In this document: one piece after another, positions 40,438-51,379 of the stretch
How the letters are laid out: every line of letters starts with the position of its first letter
How positions within the stretch are numbered: the stretch's first letter is position 1
NCBI GenBank assembly: GCA_019155205.2
Contig: JAHNZQ020000227.1
Coordinates: forward strand, 187,530 to 251,529
Direction of reading: 5' to 3'
Length of the DNA stretch: 64,000 bases
From: Gracilaria vermiculophylla
Lineage: Eukaryota > Rhodophyta > Florideophyceae > Gracilariales > Gracilariaceae
Notes under the pieces: model-generated
Database searches by the model: none
Told to the model about the DNA's origin: nothing
The model's input: only the letters and a program-made list of their open reading frames with translations
Program-made: the position numbers and the translations under genes

Positions 40438-43182
40438 CTATTTCAGAACTACTTCCACGCGCTGACTCCATTTCCGTAACGTGAGTGCGGCAAATCGTCT
40501 CACGCCGATATCTGCGTCCCCTTCCGCTGCGCGCTGTAACCATTCAAACGCTTCTCTGCCTACATCTGTGACGTCATCATAGTCTGGCAGGATGATCACG
40601 TCACTAGCACCTCCCACCAAAATCTCCCTAACTTCTCGGTCGTCCATTCCTTCGATTACAATGGAAAGCGCCAGAGCCAGAGCACGCCGTACAGCACTAT
40701 CAGCCTTGAGCCTCAATACTCGCCGCATTGCAATTTCTATCACGACGTAACGCAACTCTGCGCCTTGAGCGCCTGATCCCGCATAGCAAGCCAATGTTGC
40801 TAACGTAAGCATACCCTGCGCCCACAGTTCTACGTCCCTCTCTTCGATTTGTACAAAGCTTGCGCCGCCACCCTCGCATAGTCTGCTCGCAAGACCATGA
40901 AATACTTTGGAGATGCCCTCAACGTCCCAATTGGGACTGCATATTGCCTTCGCCGACTCTTGCTGTCTGGCCCTCCATTTGTTCAACGAATGCTTTAACA
41001 CTCGTGTAGATTCTCCGACATGTATTACACTTTTGTCTTCACCGCCGACTAATTGCCTGGAAGTTTCTGTCTGATTGAAACTCTTATCGTGGGCAGACCG
41101 CACTGTTTTCGCCAACACGGCCAAGGCTTCTAAACGATGTTGCATGTCACTGGTCTTCCCACAGATAATGCGTTCCACAAGGGCAGAACCACATGAACCA
41201 ATGTCCATTTGAACCACCTTATGAAATGCTTCACTTCGCGCTGCGGCCAGTTCCGGAACATCAACGTCGGGATAGCGTTCTGGATCGATCCGCACAATTT
41301 CCATGCAGAGTTCCGCAGCCGCAGACCGCAAGGTCCCCTTGGTTGTAAAGTTCGATTCCGCCCGAGAAGCCAGTGTTCGCAACGCTGCTGCGACAACATT
41401 CGCGTCGACGACAGTACTTCCCCCATCAGACTTGTTTATTTCAATCAACAGACCAAGTAACCGCGGTACAGACATGGGCGCAGATAACTTCTTTCTGAGC
41501 TCAACGTAGTCTTTCTCAATGGCTCTTCTGCTGTATGCCACGTCTTCGCCATCCTCGGATGAACTTGTCATTGAAAACGATTCTATGCTGCTCCAATCGT
41601 CTTCATACTGCCACTCTTCATCCAGATTTGATTGAGGCCAAATAAGACGTTTCCTACCGTTGCTTTTTTCGTGTTCGGGCAATGTGATTTGGACTTGCGA
41701 CTTGTCGAGGTCTTGCGTATTGTCTTCGCTTTGGCCTCCTGATGATGTTGATTCCTTCGTTGCAGCTCCCTCATTTTGGGGTTTCTCTTCCTCATTGTCA
41801 TCAGATTCTTCTCGTTCTTCCTCCTCCGAGTTCGAAATATCTTGTCCTACATGCTCCGCTAGCTCCGAAAAATCAGTATCGCCGCCATCTTCCAAGCGCT
41901 CATCTCCAATTGTTTCCTTCTCCATTCTTCGAACATTTGTAGATTCCTCTCTTTCGAACTTCAAGACTTTTTCGTCTTTGCAAAACCTTGATGATGCTTC
42001 TCCGATGACCATTCCATGGCGCCGAGCCCTCGCGTCGTTTGCGCTTAATCTTGCATGTACACCATCTACCAGAACCATCATCACTGTATTCGAAATGGAA
42101 GAAACACTCTCAGGTGACCTTGCAAGGTACTTCAAATAGTACAAGATAGTTCGAGTCACTTGCCTTTGCATTGCAATGTCCTCAGATGATGCAAACTCTT
42201 CACCACTCCATACCTCTGAGGCAGTTACCAGCGCATCTTCAGCCTTTTCTGTCTCACAGCCCCGTATCACAGCTCGTACAAGACGTCCAATAGATCTCTT
42301 TGGTCGCTTAAAAACCGGTTGTTGAAATGGGAGAACATGAATGCAACAATCCAGTGCAACTGGACTTTGGCGAAGCAACTTGCAGAGACAGTCATGGATT
42401 AGTTTCTCTTTACGATTGGCCTCAAATCTTTGGTTCAATAAGGCCCGTGTGAGAGGGGCTGTAGATCGATGAGACGCCAAAGATATCAGCTGCACAATCT
42501 TTCCAATATCACCAAAGCACAAAAACCGGTGAATCAATGTTTCAGCGCGTTTCATTGTTACCATCCGTGCTACTAGATCTTTAAGCACCCTCTCTCGCTC
42601 TATGTCTGATATTGACGGCTGGTTGTATATAGCTTCTGATAGAGTATCAAAGTAATCGTTTTCATCAACCAAATCCTCGCTGTTGTACTCTGTCAATGAA
42701 CTGCTCAGTAAAACATTAATTACTCTCGATGGCAGATGCAAGAGAAAACTCACTTGGTCCGAACCTATGGGCTTGGAAAGAACCTCGGTTAAGCGCGAAA
42801 CTCCTCCAGTTTTCCTACTCACAAACAGCACCAAAGTACGCGCAACGACCTCACCAACGTCAGAATTGAGATTCAATGCGCCGCACAAGTCACGAAAGGC
42901 TATAGCATGATTTCCATGCAGAAAGAAGCCTTCAAACATCATCCACACATCATTCCCAAAAGGTGGTGACCCGTGAAGCAAAGATGGGCAAACCTTGTCC
43001 AATAGCGCTTGGCTCACTTGAGAATATACATCTGGAATGGAAGATATTCTTGATATTCGAGTACTGATAGTAGATAAGGTAGAGATGATTTGGTCATTAC
43101 TGGCGTCAGGGCTCAATTCTGCCACCAACTTCCCTACTTCACGATCATACCAACCTTTGCTGTCTCCTGGAATACTAACCAT
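40438..43182 (-). CDS. TELO2/TEL2-like telomere length regulation protein
   Basis: Alpha-helical solenoid protein of 914 aa. TELO2, with TTI1 and TTI2, is an HSP90 co-chaperone that stabilises PIKK kinases (mTOR, ATM, ATR). Family-like features are the N-terminal helical array, an acidic Glu/Asp/Ser linker (about residues 410-530) that would carry CK2 sites, then the conserved C-terminal domain with SVPRLLGLLIEI, SDMQHRLEALAVLAKTV and FHGLASRL, ending with a helix EWLQRAAEGDADIGVRRFAALTLR that resembles the end of TELO2. There are no transmembrane segments. The match is a pattern judgement; a different HEAT-repeat protein is the alternative. Divergent from the GNAT gene with 261 bp between starts. 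Confidence 0.72.
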   Translation of the reverse strand: MVSIPGDSKGWYDREVGKLVAELSPDASNDQIISTLSTISTRISRISSIPDVYSQVSQALLDKVCPSLLHGSPPFGNDVWMMFEGFFLHGNHAIAFRDLCGALNLNSDVGEVVARTLVLFVSRKTGGVSRLTEVLSKPIGSDQVSFLLHLPSRVINVLLSSSLTEYNSEDLVDENDYFDTLSEAIYNQPSISDIERERVLKDLVARMVTMKRAETLIHRFLCFGDIGKIVQLISLASHRSTAPLTRALLNQRFEANRKEKLIHDCLCKLLRQSPVALDCCIHVLPFQQPVFKRPKRSIGRLVRAVIRGCETEKAEDALVTASEVWSGEEFASSEDIAMQRQVTRTILYYLKYLARSPESVSSISNTVMMVLVDGVHARLSANDARARRHGMVIGEASSRFCKDEKVLKFEREESTNVRRMEKETIGDERLEDGGDTDFSELAEHVGQDISNSEEEEREESDDNEEEKPQNEGAATKESTSSGGQSEDNTQDLDKSQVQITLPEHEKSNGRKRLIWPQSNLDEEWQYEDDWSSIESFSMTSSSEDGEDVAYSRRAIEKDYVELRKKLSAPMSVPRLLGLLIEINKSDGGSTVVDANVVAAALRTLASRAESNFTTKGTLRSAAAELCMEIVRIDPERYPDVDVPELAAARSEAFHKVVQMDIGSCGSALVERIICGKTSDMQHRLEALAVLAKTVRSAHDKSFNQTETSRQLVGGEDKSVIHVGESTRVLKHSLNKWRARQQESAKAICSPNWDVEGISKVFHGLASRLCEGGGASFVQIEERDVELWAQGMLTLATLACYAGSGAQGAELRYVVIEIAMRRVLRLKADSAVRRALALALSIVIEGMDDREVREILVGGASDVIILPDYDDVTDVGREAFEWLQRAAEGDADIGVRRFAALTLRKWSQRVEVVLK

Positions 43183-43443
43183 GAAGTTTGTTACCGACTG
43201 CAGCCACTACTCTGAGAGGACCTGGATGGGTAAGCGAGACTAGCTCAAACGCCTCTGTTGAAAAACGTGCACGTGCCAATTTTCATTTCCAGCGCTCCAC
43301 CACCACGAAACTCCTCGCATTCATTCCTCCACTGTGAAAATGCGATCTAGGCGCCGAGAGCAAATATTAACTAGCCACGTTCGCCGACCTGTGCCGTCAC
43401 TCTTAACACCTCCTGGAGAGGCGGTGCGGTAAGGAAAACGAAG
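43183..43443. promoter_or_regulatory. Short divergent promoter region of TELO2 and GNAT genes
   Basis: 261 bp between head-to-head starts; average composition. It must serve both genes. Confidence 0.45.
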
Positions 43444-44928
43444 ATGGCCTTTGCTGCTCCGCGTATGATTGCAGGTTTTCGAGGCGCCCAACTTGGAAAA
43501 TCGACACAACTGGCACCGAGGCGCTGCGCGTTTAAACAGGCCGGCCAGCCATTGCGATGCGAGCTACAGCCCCATCGAGCTGACGAAGGTGCCGCGCAGT
43601 CTATCATCCCAACTGCGCAGTACAAGCTGTGTGTCTTGCGCTCTGTATCAGACGTTTCGAAGGAAGAGTGGGATGATTTTGCGGGCCGTGCATGCGGCAG
43701 TCCCTTCTTATTACACGATTGGCTTCGGTGTTTGGAACAATCCGAGTGTGCGTCTTTAAGCACTGGGTGGGAACCTCATCATGTCGTTCTTCGCGACGTG
43801 CGTTCTGAGGAGCTTATTGCAATCGCGCCTGCATACATGAAAACTCATTCGATGGGAGAGTTTGTATTTGACTCCGAATGGGCTCATGCCGCTTATGGTG
43901 CTGGTATATTGTACTACCCAAAGCTGTTGCTTGCAGTGCCATTTACGCCGGCCGCTGGACGGCGAATTCTCACGCGGGAGAGCTCTGCGGAACATCGAGG
44001 CGTCATTTTGAATGCGTTTGCTAGGGCTCTAGCTCAGCTTTGCGATGCCTTACAAATCAGCTCGGTGCACGTGAACTTTTGTCGCGATGACGAGGTGCGA
44101 GCATTGGCCAACGCGGGTTTCTTACAACGGAAAGGTGTTCAATACCATTTCACGAACTACAAGAAAGGACAAAATGGGATTGCCCAAATCGAAGCACAGC
44201 TGAATGCAAACCCGGCCCAAATGGATGATAGCTTGTTTTCCAGCGAAACGAAACAAAGAATCCCATATATTGATTTTGAAGATTTCTTGAGTGAATTCAA
44301 GTCCAAACGCCGTATCAAGATGCGAAGGGAGCGTACTATTGTTCTTGAAGAATCGAGCTTGACAATGAATGTCGTGCATGGTGAGCAAATCACTGAAGAG
44401 CTAATGGACCAAATGTTTCACATATATAAGTCTACGATTGACAAACAGTTTTATGGAAGACAATACTTAACAAAAAGCTTCTTTCGAATGCTTTCAAAGT
44501 GTGAAGATTTTAAGAAACATATCTGCCTGGTGCTAGCGAGATCTGCGGTCGACAACAGAATCATCGGTGGCACATTTAATATAATCAGTGAAAAAGAAGG
44601 GGGTGCGTTTTACGGTAGGTACTGGGGATGTATGGAAGAAGTTCGATATCTTCATTTTGAAGCTTGTTACTACGCTGCAATAGAGTACTGCATTAAGAAC
44701 GGCCTCTCCAGGATGGAACCGGGGGCTGGCGGTGGTGACTTCAAGTATATGAGAGGTTTTGAGCCTAGCATCACCAAGTCCATGCATTACATACGCGATA
44801 AGCGTCTATCTCAGGCCGTCGAAAGGTATTTAGACCTTGAATCACTGCACATTGACGGTGCAGTGGTGCAGATGCAAATGGAAAGCGCGATACGATCGAA
44901 AGCACCAAAGAGTCTCGGGAATATTTGA
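43444..44928 (+). CDS. FemAB/GNAT-like protein of the DUF482 (PF04339) family, probably plastid
   Basis: Protein of 494 aa. The body matches the DUF482 'peptidoglycan biosynthesis/recognition' GNAT family common in bacteria and present in plants: FLLHDWLRCLEQSE near residue 85, the central region with SKRRIKMRRER, then LYGRYWGC-like FYGRYWGCMEEVRYLHFEACYYAAIEYCI, EPGAGGGDFKYMRGFEPSITKSMHYIRD and a final helical YLDLE. The biochemical activity of the family is not established; acyl or aminoacyl transfer is assumed from the GNAT fold. Residues 1-45 (MAFAAPRM..., Arg/Ala-rich, no acids, Phe at position 3) look like a red-algal plastid transit peptide. The start ATG 43444 is the first in frame. 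Confidence 0.88.
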   Translation: MAFAAPRMIAGFRGAQLGKSTQLAPRRCAFKQAGQPLRCELQPHRADEGAAQSIIPTAQYKLCVLRSVSDVSKEEWDDFAGRACGSPFLLHDWLRCLEQSECASLSTGWEPHHVVLRDVRSEELIAIAPAYMKTHSMGEFVFDSEWAHAAYGAGILYYPKLLLAVPFTPAAGRRILTRESSAEHRGVILNAFARALAQLCDALQISSVHVNFCRDDEVRALANAGFLQRKGVQYHFTNYKKGQNGIAQIEAQLNANPAQMDDSLFSSETKQRIPYIDFEDFLSEFKSKRRIKMRRERTIVLEESSLTMNVVHGEQITEELMDQMFHIYKSTIDKQFYGRQYLTKSFFRMLSKCEDFKKHICLVLARSAVDNRIIGGTFNIISEKEGGAFYGRYWGCMEEVRYLHFEACYYAAIEYCIKNGLSRMEPGAGGGDFKYMRGFEPSITKSMHYIRDKRLSQAVERYLDLESLHIDGAVVQMQMESAIRSKAPKSLGNI

Positions 44929-46248
44929 CAACGCAGCGTTCATCGCTTGTGTCTCCTTTTCTAATCTGTTGCCCGATGCTGTGCTGCGCTGCGAGGGGTC
45001 TCAATCCTTAATGCACAAGAAACCGTAGTGTTCAGATTCCGTTTCACGCATTGTTTTGTAATTGTAAACAAGTCGAAATCGTTTGTAGTGCGAATTGCTG
45101 TGCGGTTGTGCAAACGGAGTAACGGTACTGAACAAATGCGAGACCGCGAGACCAAGTGATACCAGCATAACATGCATTCACGGCGACCAATGAATTTTCA
45201 TGTAATGTATCAAAGCAAGAGTGCTCTTTTACTATGTGCTCCAGTAGAAACTCTTTTTCAACTGACGGGATCTAAATTGAAGGTATGCGGTAGAAGGGGG
45301 TTCTGCAACATCCATGGCAATGGTTGAAATGCCGTTAGCAGACCTGTTGATGAGGCCGTTCTAAGCGTGCTGCTTAGTGAGCATACTAACTGATGTGTCG
45401 GACAATACCCCATGTCGGATCATATTCGAAATCCGTTTCTGTAGCAACCATACACATGGCCTTTGAACAAGCACCCCGCAGACGGGCCATCTCATAGCGC
45501 TTCATTCAACACAATCACCATCGAACACGGACCGACTCGATTTACACCCATGGTAAGGTAAGATTGTCGAGAACAGCCGAGCAAACGCTCTTGATACAAG
45601 TGTGATGCACCAGAACGTGATAGGTCTGCAGTTCCCCCTTGTCAGATGTACACTATGGAGTGGTTTTTAATGAGCGCTTGTCCGTGAATCATTAAAGTAG
45701 AGAATGTTCGAAGCTCTCTCCAAGCATCAACAAAAGTTTTAAACTTGCTTTTTCTCAATGGAAAAACCATGCGATGTTTAGATGCTTTTACATGGGTAAG
45801 TCTCTATTACGACAATCTCACCCATTGACGTGCGTCACGGCAAGATCCAGCATCGTGACATTGTGCTCTAAGGGTATATTCCGATCTGTATTTAAAATTG
45901 AAGGAGGTCGATGAGAGATATGCAGATTCACGGGGGGCGAGAAGCTACGAGTGCCTCCGTGCAAGACGGATGGGAAGCGGTGGAACTGCGATGGGCTGCG
46001 GACATACTTCAGTGGACGTTTGTAAAGGTTTTACTTTAACCCATACAATGTGATGGACTGTGCTATACATCAGTGAACGTTTTTGATCGTTCGACTTGGA
46101 CCCTTATAAAACGTAGACGGGTTCTCCAGGCTGAAAGCAACTGCCAGTTATAACTGCAGTGCAACCATCAGTGTTTCCGTGCAGTCAACTGCTTTCCTCA
46201 ATAATTGCGTAAACGTCTCCTTTCTGCTACTTGCCAAAGTCGTGTATT
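44929..46248. other. Intergenic region, no supported gene
   Basis: About 1.3 kb of average-GC DNA between the GNAT gene and the broken Uma2-like gene. Strings CAGTGGACGTTT and CAGTGAACGTTT recur near 46011 and 46070. No coding frame or tRNA pattern is supported. Confidence 0.45.
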
Positions 46249-47368
46249 CTATTTTTTTTTCTTCTCCGGACTTGCAGGTCCACTACTTTGAGGACTGCCA
46301 CTGGATGTGCTTGTTGTTCCTTGAGGAACATTCTCTTTAATTACCTTCTTGTAATGCCTCTTTCGCCCCACAGCCGCTTGAAGCATGGCTCTAAGTTCTT
46401 TCAGCTCTTTTGCTTGTTCTTCATTCTCCCTCTTGGTTTCTTTCATTTCCCTCTTGGTTTTTTTTCATTTCCCTTTTGGTTTCTTTCATTTCCCTCTTGG
46501 TTTCTTTCATTTCCCTCTTGGTTTCTTTCAACTTCCTTTTGGTTTCCCTCCTTTCTTTCGCTAGGTTCTCAAGAGGAATCTGTGGGTTAGTTATATTGAA
46601 AATGGCGGAGGGTTTGTGGGTTCCATAAGGACCCATGTCTACTGGGGTGTCGCCGCGAAATACTTGTACTGGAGCCCAAGAATTTGTTTTTGGATCTCTG
46701 TCACGAATCTCAATACGCTCGTCTTTTTTGCTTTCGTCCTTGCAATTGACGTCTCTGACAATTGTAATTAACTTCTAGACATTTGCTCTGCAGTATTCGT
46801 CCGGTTTGACTTCGGTGTCCGTTTTTTCGTTGTGGCTCGTAATTTCCACAACTGATTCGATGGGGCCGACTGGATGCGTAATTCTACGCGATTTCGGGGA
46901 AAGCTGATTTCTTCGTGACGTGGGCAAGGGGGCTGCCGTGCAAAGATCCGGCCTGCGTATGGTTCTTCTCGAAAGCGGGGAGTCAGGATTGGGTTTCGGA
47001 CGCGGAATAGCAAGACCTTCTTGTGATGCTGGTGAATATTTGGTCTTTCCTTTGACAACTCGAGCGGCACCCTCGCTTTGTAGGAACTTGACCATTCTAT
47101 CATGGGGCTCTTCCGCCATGGGCAATGCCACGAGAATACCTTCCACGCATTCGTATCTTCCATACACTGAAGTGTCTATGTCCAAAAATTCCTCCACCGA
47201 GCAGGGCTTCAGATCTAGCGAGCCTATTTCAGTTGTTGTTTCAACCGAACCAGAAGCATTTAAAGAAGATACAAGTTCCGAGGGTTGAACATTTGGTTGA
47301 GAATCAGACTCGCGAATTTCAGCCTCAGGCATGGGCTGAGGAGAAGAAGATGATACCGGGGACTCCAT
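46249..47368 (-). pseudogene. Disrupted Uma2 (DUF820)-like endonuclease-fold gene with coiled-coil tail
   Basis: Read on the minus strand from ATG 47368. Residues 55-100 (CSVEEFLDIDTS...RYECVEGILVALP...PHDRMVKFL) match the start of Uma2/DUF820 proteins, a PD-(D/E)xK fold family abundant in cyanobacteria. The remaining core has PDL, VVEITS and a following Lys at the expected places. An in-frame TAG interrupts at 46775-46777, after DEYCRANV. The same frame then continues with KLITIVRDV...RDRDPKTNSW and a heptad array ETKREMK (46640-46470), the Lys/Glu coiled coil often ending cyanobacterial Uma2 proteins. An 8-T run at 46458-46465 shifts frame; the tail resumes in the next frame to 46249. So one nonsense and one +1 frameshift. 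It could be a decaying gene, a gene with sequencing errors, or, less likely, one with an unseen intron. Confidence 0.6.
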
Positions 47369-50299
47369 GGAGCTGCAATTATACCTTATGGAAAGAGCGT
47401 TGCCTTGAGAATGTAAAGAAAGTGGCGAAAGCGAGCTCCCAGCTTCAGATGGAAAGAGAATGTCGCGAGTCGATGAATGCTTGACGACTAGATGGGACTC
47501 TACATGACTTCAAAGCTTTAACAGTGTCTTCTGCAGCGATATGGGCGTCCAGGGAACGTGATTGCCATTGAGTGTATCCATCATGTGCAGCGGCCCAAAA
47601 TTGGATTGATTTGATGCTACTTATGTGTGACCATATGTGCCTCAAATCACGAAATCCGTTTTTGTTGAGACCAAACGCGGTAGACATGCGATTACAGTCC
47701 GACCCTAAGTCTCAAATAGCCGAATGCCACTGGCCGTGCAACGCAAAGTGATGCATCTGAGAAAGAAAACAGCGGACCTGGCGCCGAAAATGACGACGGT
47801 CATACCAAATCCGTAACTAATCAACTTTACAAGAATCTTCTCGTGGAATGAATACCGGCAATCATACTACAGTATGTTCTCTATGCAAGGAAAATGTCGC
47901 CCGAAAACTTTTGCGCGCAACGCCGTGACGTCAAACAAGTTGATAACCGTAAACTCCGAAAACGTCTCGAACAACTTGACCCCCGCCACCGCTACATCAA
48001 CCAAAAATGATAAAGCAGAAAAGATTCCGGTTTACTGGTTTTGATGTTATGTTCCTTTTGAGAGCAATCCGAAAAGACCATGCATTTGTTCCGAAATGGG
48101 GAGAGCTGGTCACCAATGCCAGCCCGCAACGGCTACGCCCGGTACTGCAACTTGGCAGCGTGTGGAAGTAAAAGTTTTAACGCTGTAGGGTAATTGCAAG
48201 ATGACCATTGACAAACCAATTTATTCTCAGCTCCTGCAAGGTGAAACCTCTTCTGCTCCTTACTTTCTGATCGGCGAGAGAGTCCTGGTTTGCCACCACT
48301 TGGCCAAGTTGCGCATAGAGGAAGACAGGAAGATGGCACACAGGACAACAAATCCTGGGCTTTGCGTGCGTCATGGCCAAAGAAGATGCGCTTCGCCATC
48401 CTGCAGTAGACAATTTTCAGAGTAGACACGGATCGGAGACAACACAAGCTAGCTAGGCATGTGCCGTTCGAGTAGCGCACACGCTGCCAACACCCAAACG
48501 GGGGGCCTCAATTTCAATTGTCGCTCCTTTTCTTAGACACCAAAGTTCCGACTCCTTTGACGACATTAAGCGGAGGTCTTGTTATTATATTATATTCCTG
48601 CTCCGATGGGTTTTCACAGATGGTGGCTGCTCGCTTCCCAGAACCACTGCACATGGGGACTACACCACATCTTCCGTTTCTTGGGCGTAGATGTTGTTTG
48701 ATGATGGGCATTAGTGAAAGAGCACCCCGTCATTCTCTATGTGGATGAAAAATAGCGATGGTGCCTTTCACGATATCGAAAATTTCTCGATCTAGGCTAA
48801 AATGTGCAACACAATGATCCGCCCGCTACTCAAAAGTCTTAGATAATCTCGAAGATATGAATATCATCTAAACATGAAACACCTTTCTGAAGAATCGTTG
48901 CATGTGTATAACCTTTACTCTACTTCGGTTTGGAATATTTTCATGATGCTGTCTTCAAAAACTCGAGACTGCGCACGGGCGTGACTGCAAACAGCAACTG
49001 TATCTGAGCGTGGCACAAATTCGTAATTGATTTAAGATGATCATGTTTTGTTGTGCCTCATTGTGGTGCAGCAACTAGATGCTTCCACTGTTTTTCAAGG
49101 CCTTGGAATGGGTGTAAATGCAGTATTTCTCACAACAAGCCATGCTCATGATTTCAATGTTGCTCGCAATGGCGATATCATGATACTGGACTTGTATGGC
49201 ACCCGAAGCATCAAAAATGGCTTGCGGACCTGACAGATTCTGTGGTTTGGCGATGTTGACTGACACAAGCTACGTAAAACCAGCAGTCACTCCTGCCGTT
49301 TGAAGAGCAACAACGGCTGTATCCGCCACTACAAAGTGATGGCGGAAATTATATGTGCTACTTCATCGGTGGATAAAGTAGTTTCCTTTATATCGTGTTC
49401 AGACAGGAACAAGGAGAGCACAAGGTACCGTATCCTTGGAGGCACCTGTCCCTGCGCGTCCGACATCTGCACGACATAGCAAAACTGCGAGAATGTCTGT
49501 GGGTGTTGTAGAGAAGATGGTTTGGATGGAAATTGCATTGCAGGCCTGTTTACTTGTATTAAGCTTGTGAGAGAAAAAGGTGGCGAAAAGAACGGGAAGG
49601 CACTTCCCCAGTGAGGTGTCAAAAAGTTGAAGGGCGCTTTCTCACATCAAGTGCGCGTCCGGAATTATTGTGAGCCCCGTAAATTAGGCCATGTTCAAAC
49701 GCTTGAAGGGCCATACATACAGCGATTCATGGCTCGGCATGTTGCGTTGACATGTGAAAGAGCCAGTTGCCATGTCCTTCACTCCGGACGACGGTGAGTC
49801 TCGTCAGCGGCACATTCCTTGACGGCGAATTAGCTTAAGTTGTTCCACGCTCGAACACTGGACGGTAAGTAGACTCTGTGAGTGATTGGCCACGTGTGTT
49901 GCGTGGATGTGAGAAAAAGTGCGAAAAAATGCGCAACGTGCGCTGCAGTCTGGACACGAAACGACGAGAGCGCCCGCGCAGCGCTGTGAAGTGGCGCGCG
50001 CACGTGAGACGTTCCAGCACGAAATTTGGTGCCAAATAGCGCGTGTTGAAAATGCGTTGAGCCAATCTGGCAGCTTCTGGATGGCGGTATCCAGCGACGT
50101 GTCGCATCCCATGTGCCCATTTATGCTGCGCGCTGGCACACACACGCCCACAGCGGCGCGCCAGCCCGCCGCGACGCGCATCACATCGCCGCGCAGCAGC
50201 CGCATCCCAACCCTCCCCGCAGCGGCGCGCCTCAGCCCGCCGCCCGCCGCCCGCCCGCCCGCCGTCGCCCGCCGCCAGGCGCAGCCAACGCCTCCCGAG
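47369..50299. other. Gene-poor region
   Basis: About 2.9 kb with only short open frames on both strands. Frames near 48133-48750 contain a few Cys pairs but no domain I can name. From about 49920 the DNA becomes GC-rich, which marks the start of the island upstream of the small ORF and eIF2-alpha. No RNA gene was recognised. Confidence 0.45.
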
Positions 50300-50596
50300 A
50301 TGAAGCACCTGCTCCGCAAGGATGCGCGCCCGCCCGCAAAGGTTATCGAGCAGCCCAACGCGCTCAAGCGCCGCCGAACGGATTTCGCCGCGCAGCCTGC
50401 GCAGCCGAAGAGATTGCACCCCAGCCCTCCGCGGCACGATGCGCCCCTTGCTGTGCGCCGCGCCGCGCCGCCGGCCTCCGCGGAGAGCCTGAGACTGCTG
50501 TGGGGCGCCTACGCGCAGAGCAACTCCACGCTGAGACAGTGCCACTTTCTTCGCTTGCAGCGGCAGCAGCAGCGGCTTGGCGCCGCACCTGAGTAG
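50300..50596 (+). CDS. Small hypothetical basic protein
   Basis: 98 aa, not recognised. It is rich in Arg, Pro and Ala with a basic bipartite-like segment (RKDARPPAK...LKRRR) and a C-terminal predicted helix (SAESLRLLWGAYAQ...LRLQRQQQRLG). The frame is open further upstream to 49919 and an antisense frame (49835-50599) is also open, both probably because of the high GC. The ATG at 50300 starts the part that looks least like low-complexity noise. It may be real, or only an open stretch in the GC island 5' of eIF2-alpha. Confidence 0.3.
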   Translation: MKHLLRKDARPPAKVIEQPNALKRRRTDFAAQPAQPKRLHPSPPRHDAPLAVRRAAPPASAESLRLLWGAYAQSNSTLRQCHFLRLQRQQQRLGAAPE

Positions 50597-51379
50597 CATC
50601 GCGCCTGCTCCCGTTGCGCACGTGTGAAGAGCTCACCGGCGTTTGCATCTTGCGATTCGCCTCGGCTCGTCCCGTGCGGCGCGCCATCGCTGCGCGCCCT
50701 CGCACTTTCATCCAAAACAACTCTTCATTCACCTGTTGCACGCCAGTTGCCAACCAGAGTCTTTCGTGTGCCATAAATGCGCTTCCGCAGAAGCGCGAAA
50801 CCCCCCCCCCCCCCCCCACATGTGCGTCGAAACCGCAGCCAAGCACGTGCAAGCACTGCGAGCCAGGTGCCGCCATCGGCCAGCAAAATGGCCGACACCG
50901 CAACCGGTGGATCAGCAACGACCCCCGCCCGCGCACTTGCTCATTGCAGCCCCCCGCCCCCGCATTGCCCCTGCTTCCGTGAAGAGCATTGTTTCCAGCC
51001 CAACGACGCCAGGCGCGATGCAACGTCACGCGCTTATAAATTTTTCTTCGTATTACAGCAGTTTGTGCGCTGGACACGTCTTCGGCTCCTTGGTGCTCCG
51101 CGCGCCGCAGCGAGCGCGCCAGCCCCTGCGGCGCCGGCCGCCGCGTCTCTCTCCGCGCGCCCGCTACCCGCCGCCCGCCTCGCTTCCTCCGCGTTCAACG
51201 CGCGCGAATGTAAGCAAAACCTGCGCGCAGATCCGGCTCCAAGTGCAGTTCACAACTTCTCTTCGTTGGTGAGATTTGCTGGTCGCCCCAATTGCTCCAC
51301 TGCCCGTGCCCCTCGCTCCGCATCCAAACCAACTGCTGCCCACAGCCGGCGCACAGTGCCGAAGCGCGCAGCGTGCACC
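50597..51379. promoter_or_regulatory. GC-rich promoter and leader of eIF2-alpha
   Basis: 783 bp ahead of the eIF2-alpha ATG. A poly-C run lies at 50804-50818. A TATA-like TATAAAT occurs near 51033-51039, about 340 bp before the ATG, followed by C/T-rich sequence that could be transcription start and leader. Confidence 0.4.
50804..50818. repeat. Poly-C homopolymer
   Basis: An uninterrupted run of about 15 Cs in noncoding DNA; its length is likely uncertain. Confidence 0.85.

Noticed and set aside
48133..48750. Short minus-strand frames with Cys pairs suggesting a transposase zinc ribbon
   Set aside because: Spacing does not fit a piggyBac or other zinc ribbon that I know, frames are broken, and no catalytic part is present nearby.
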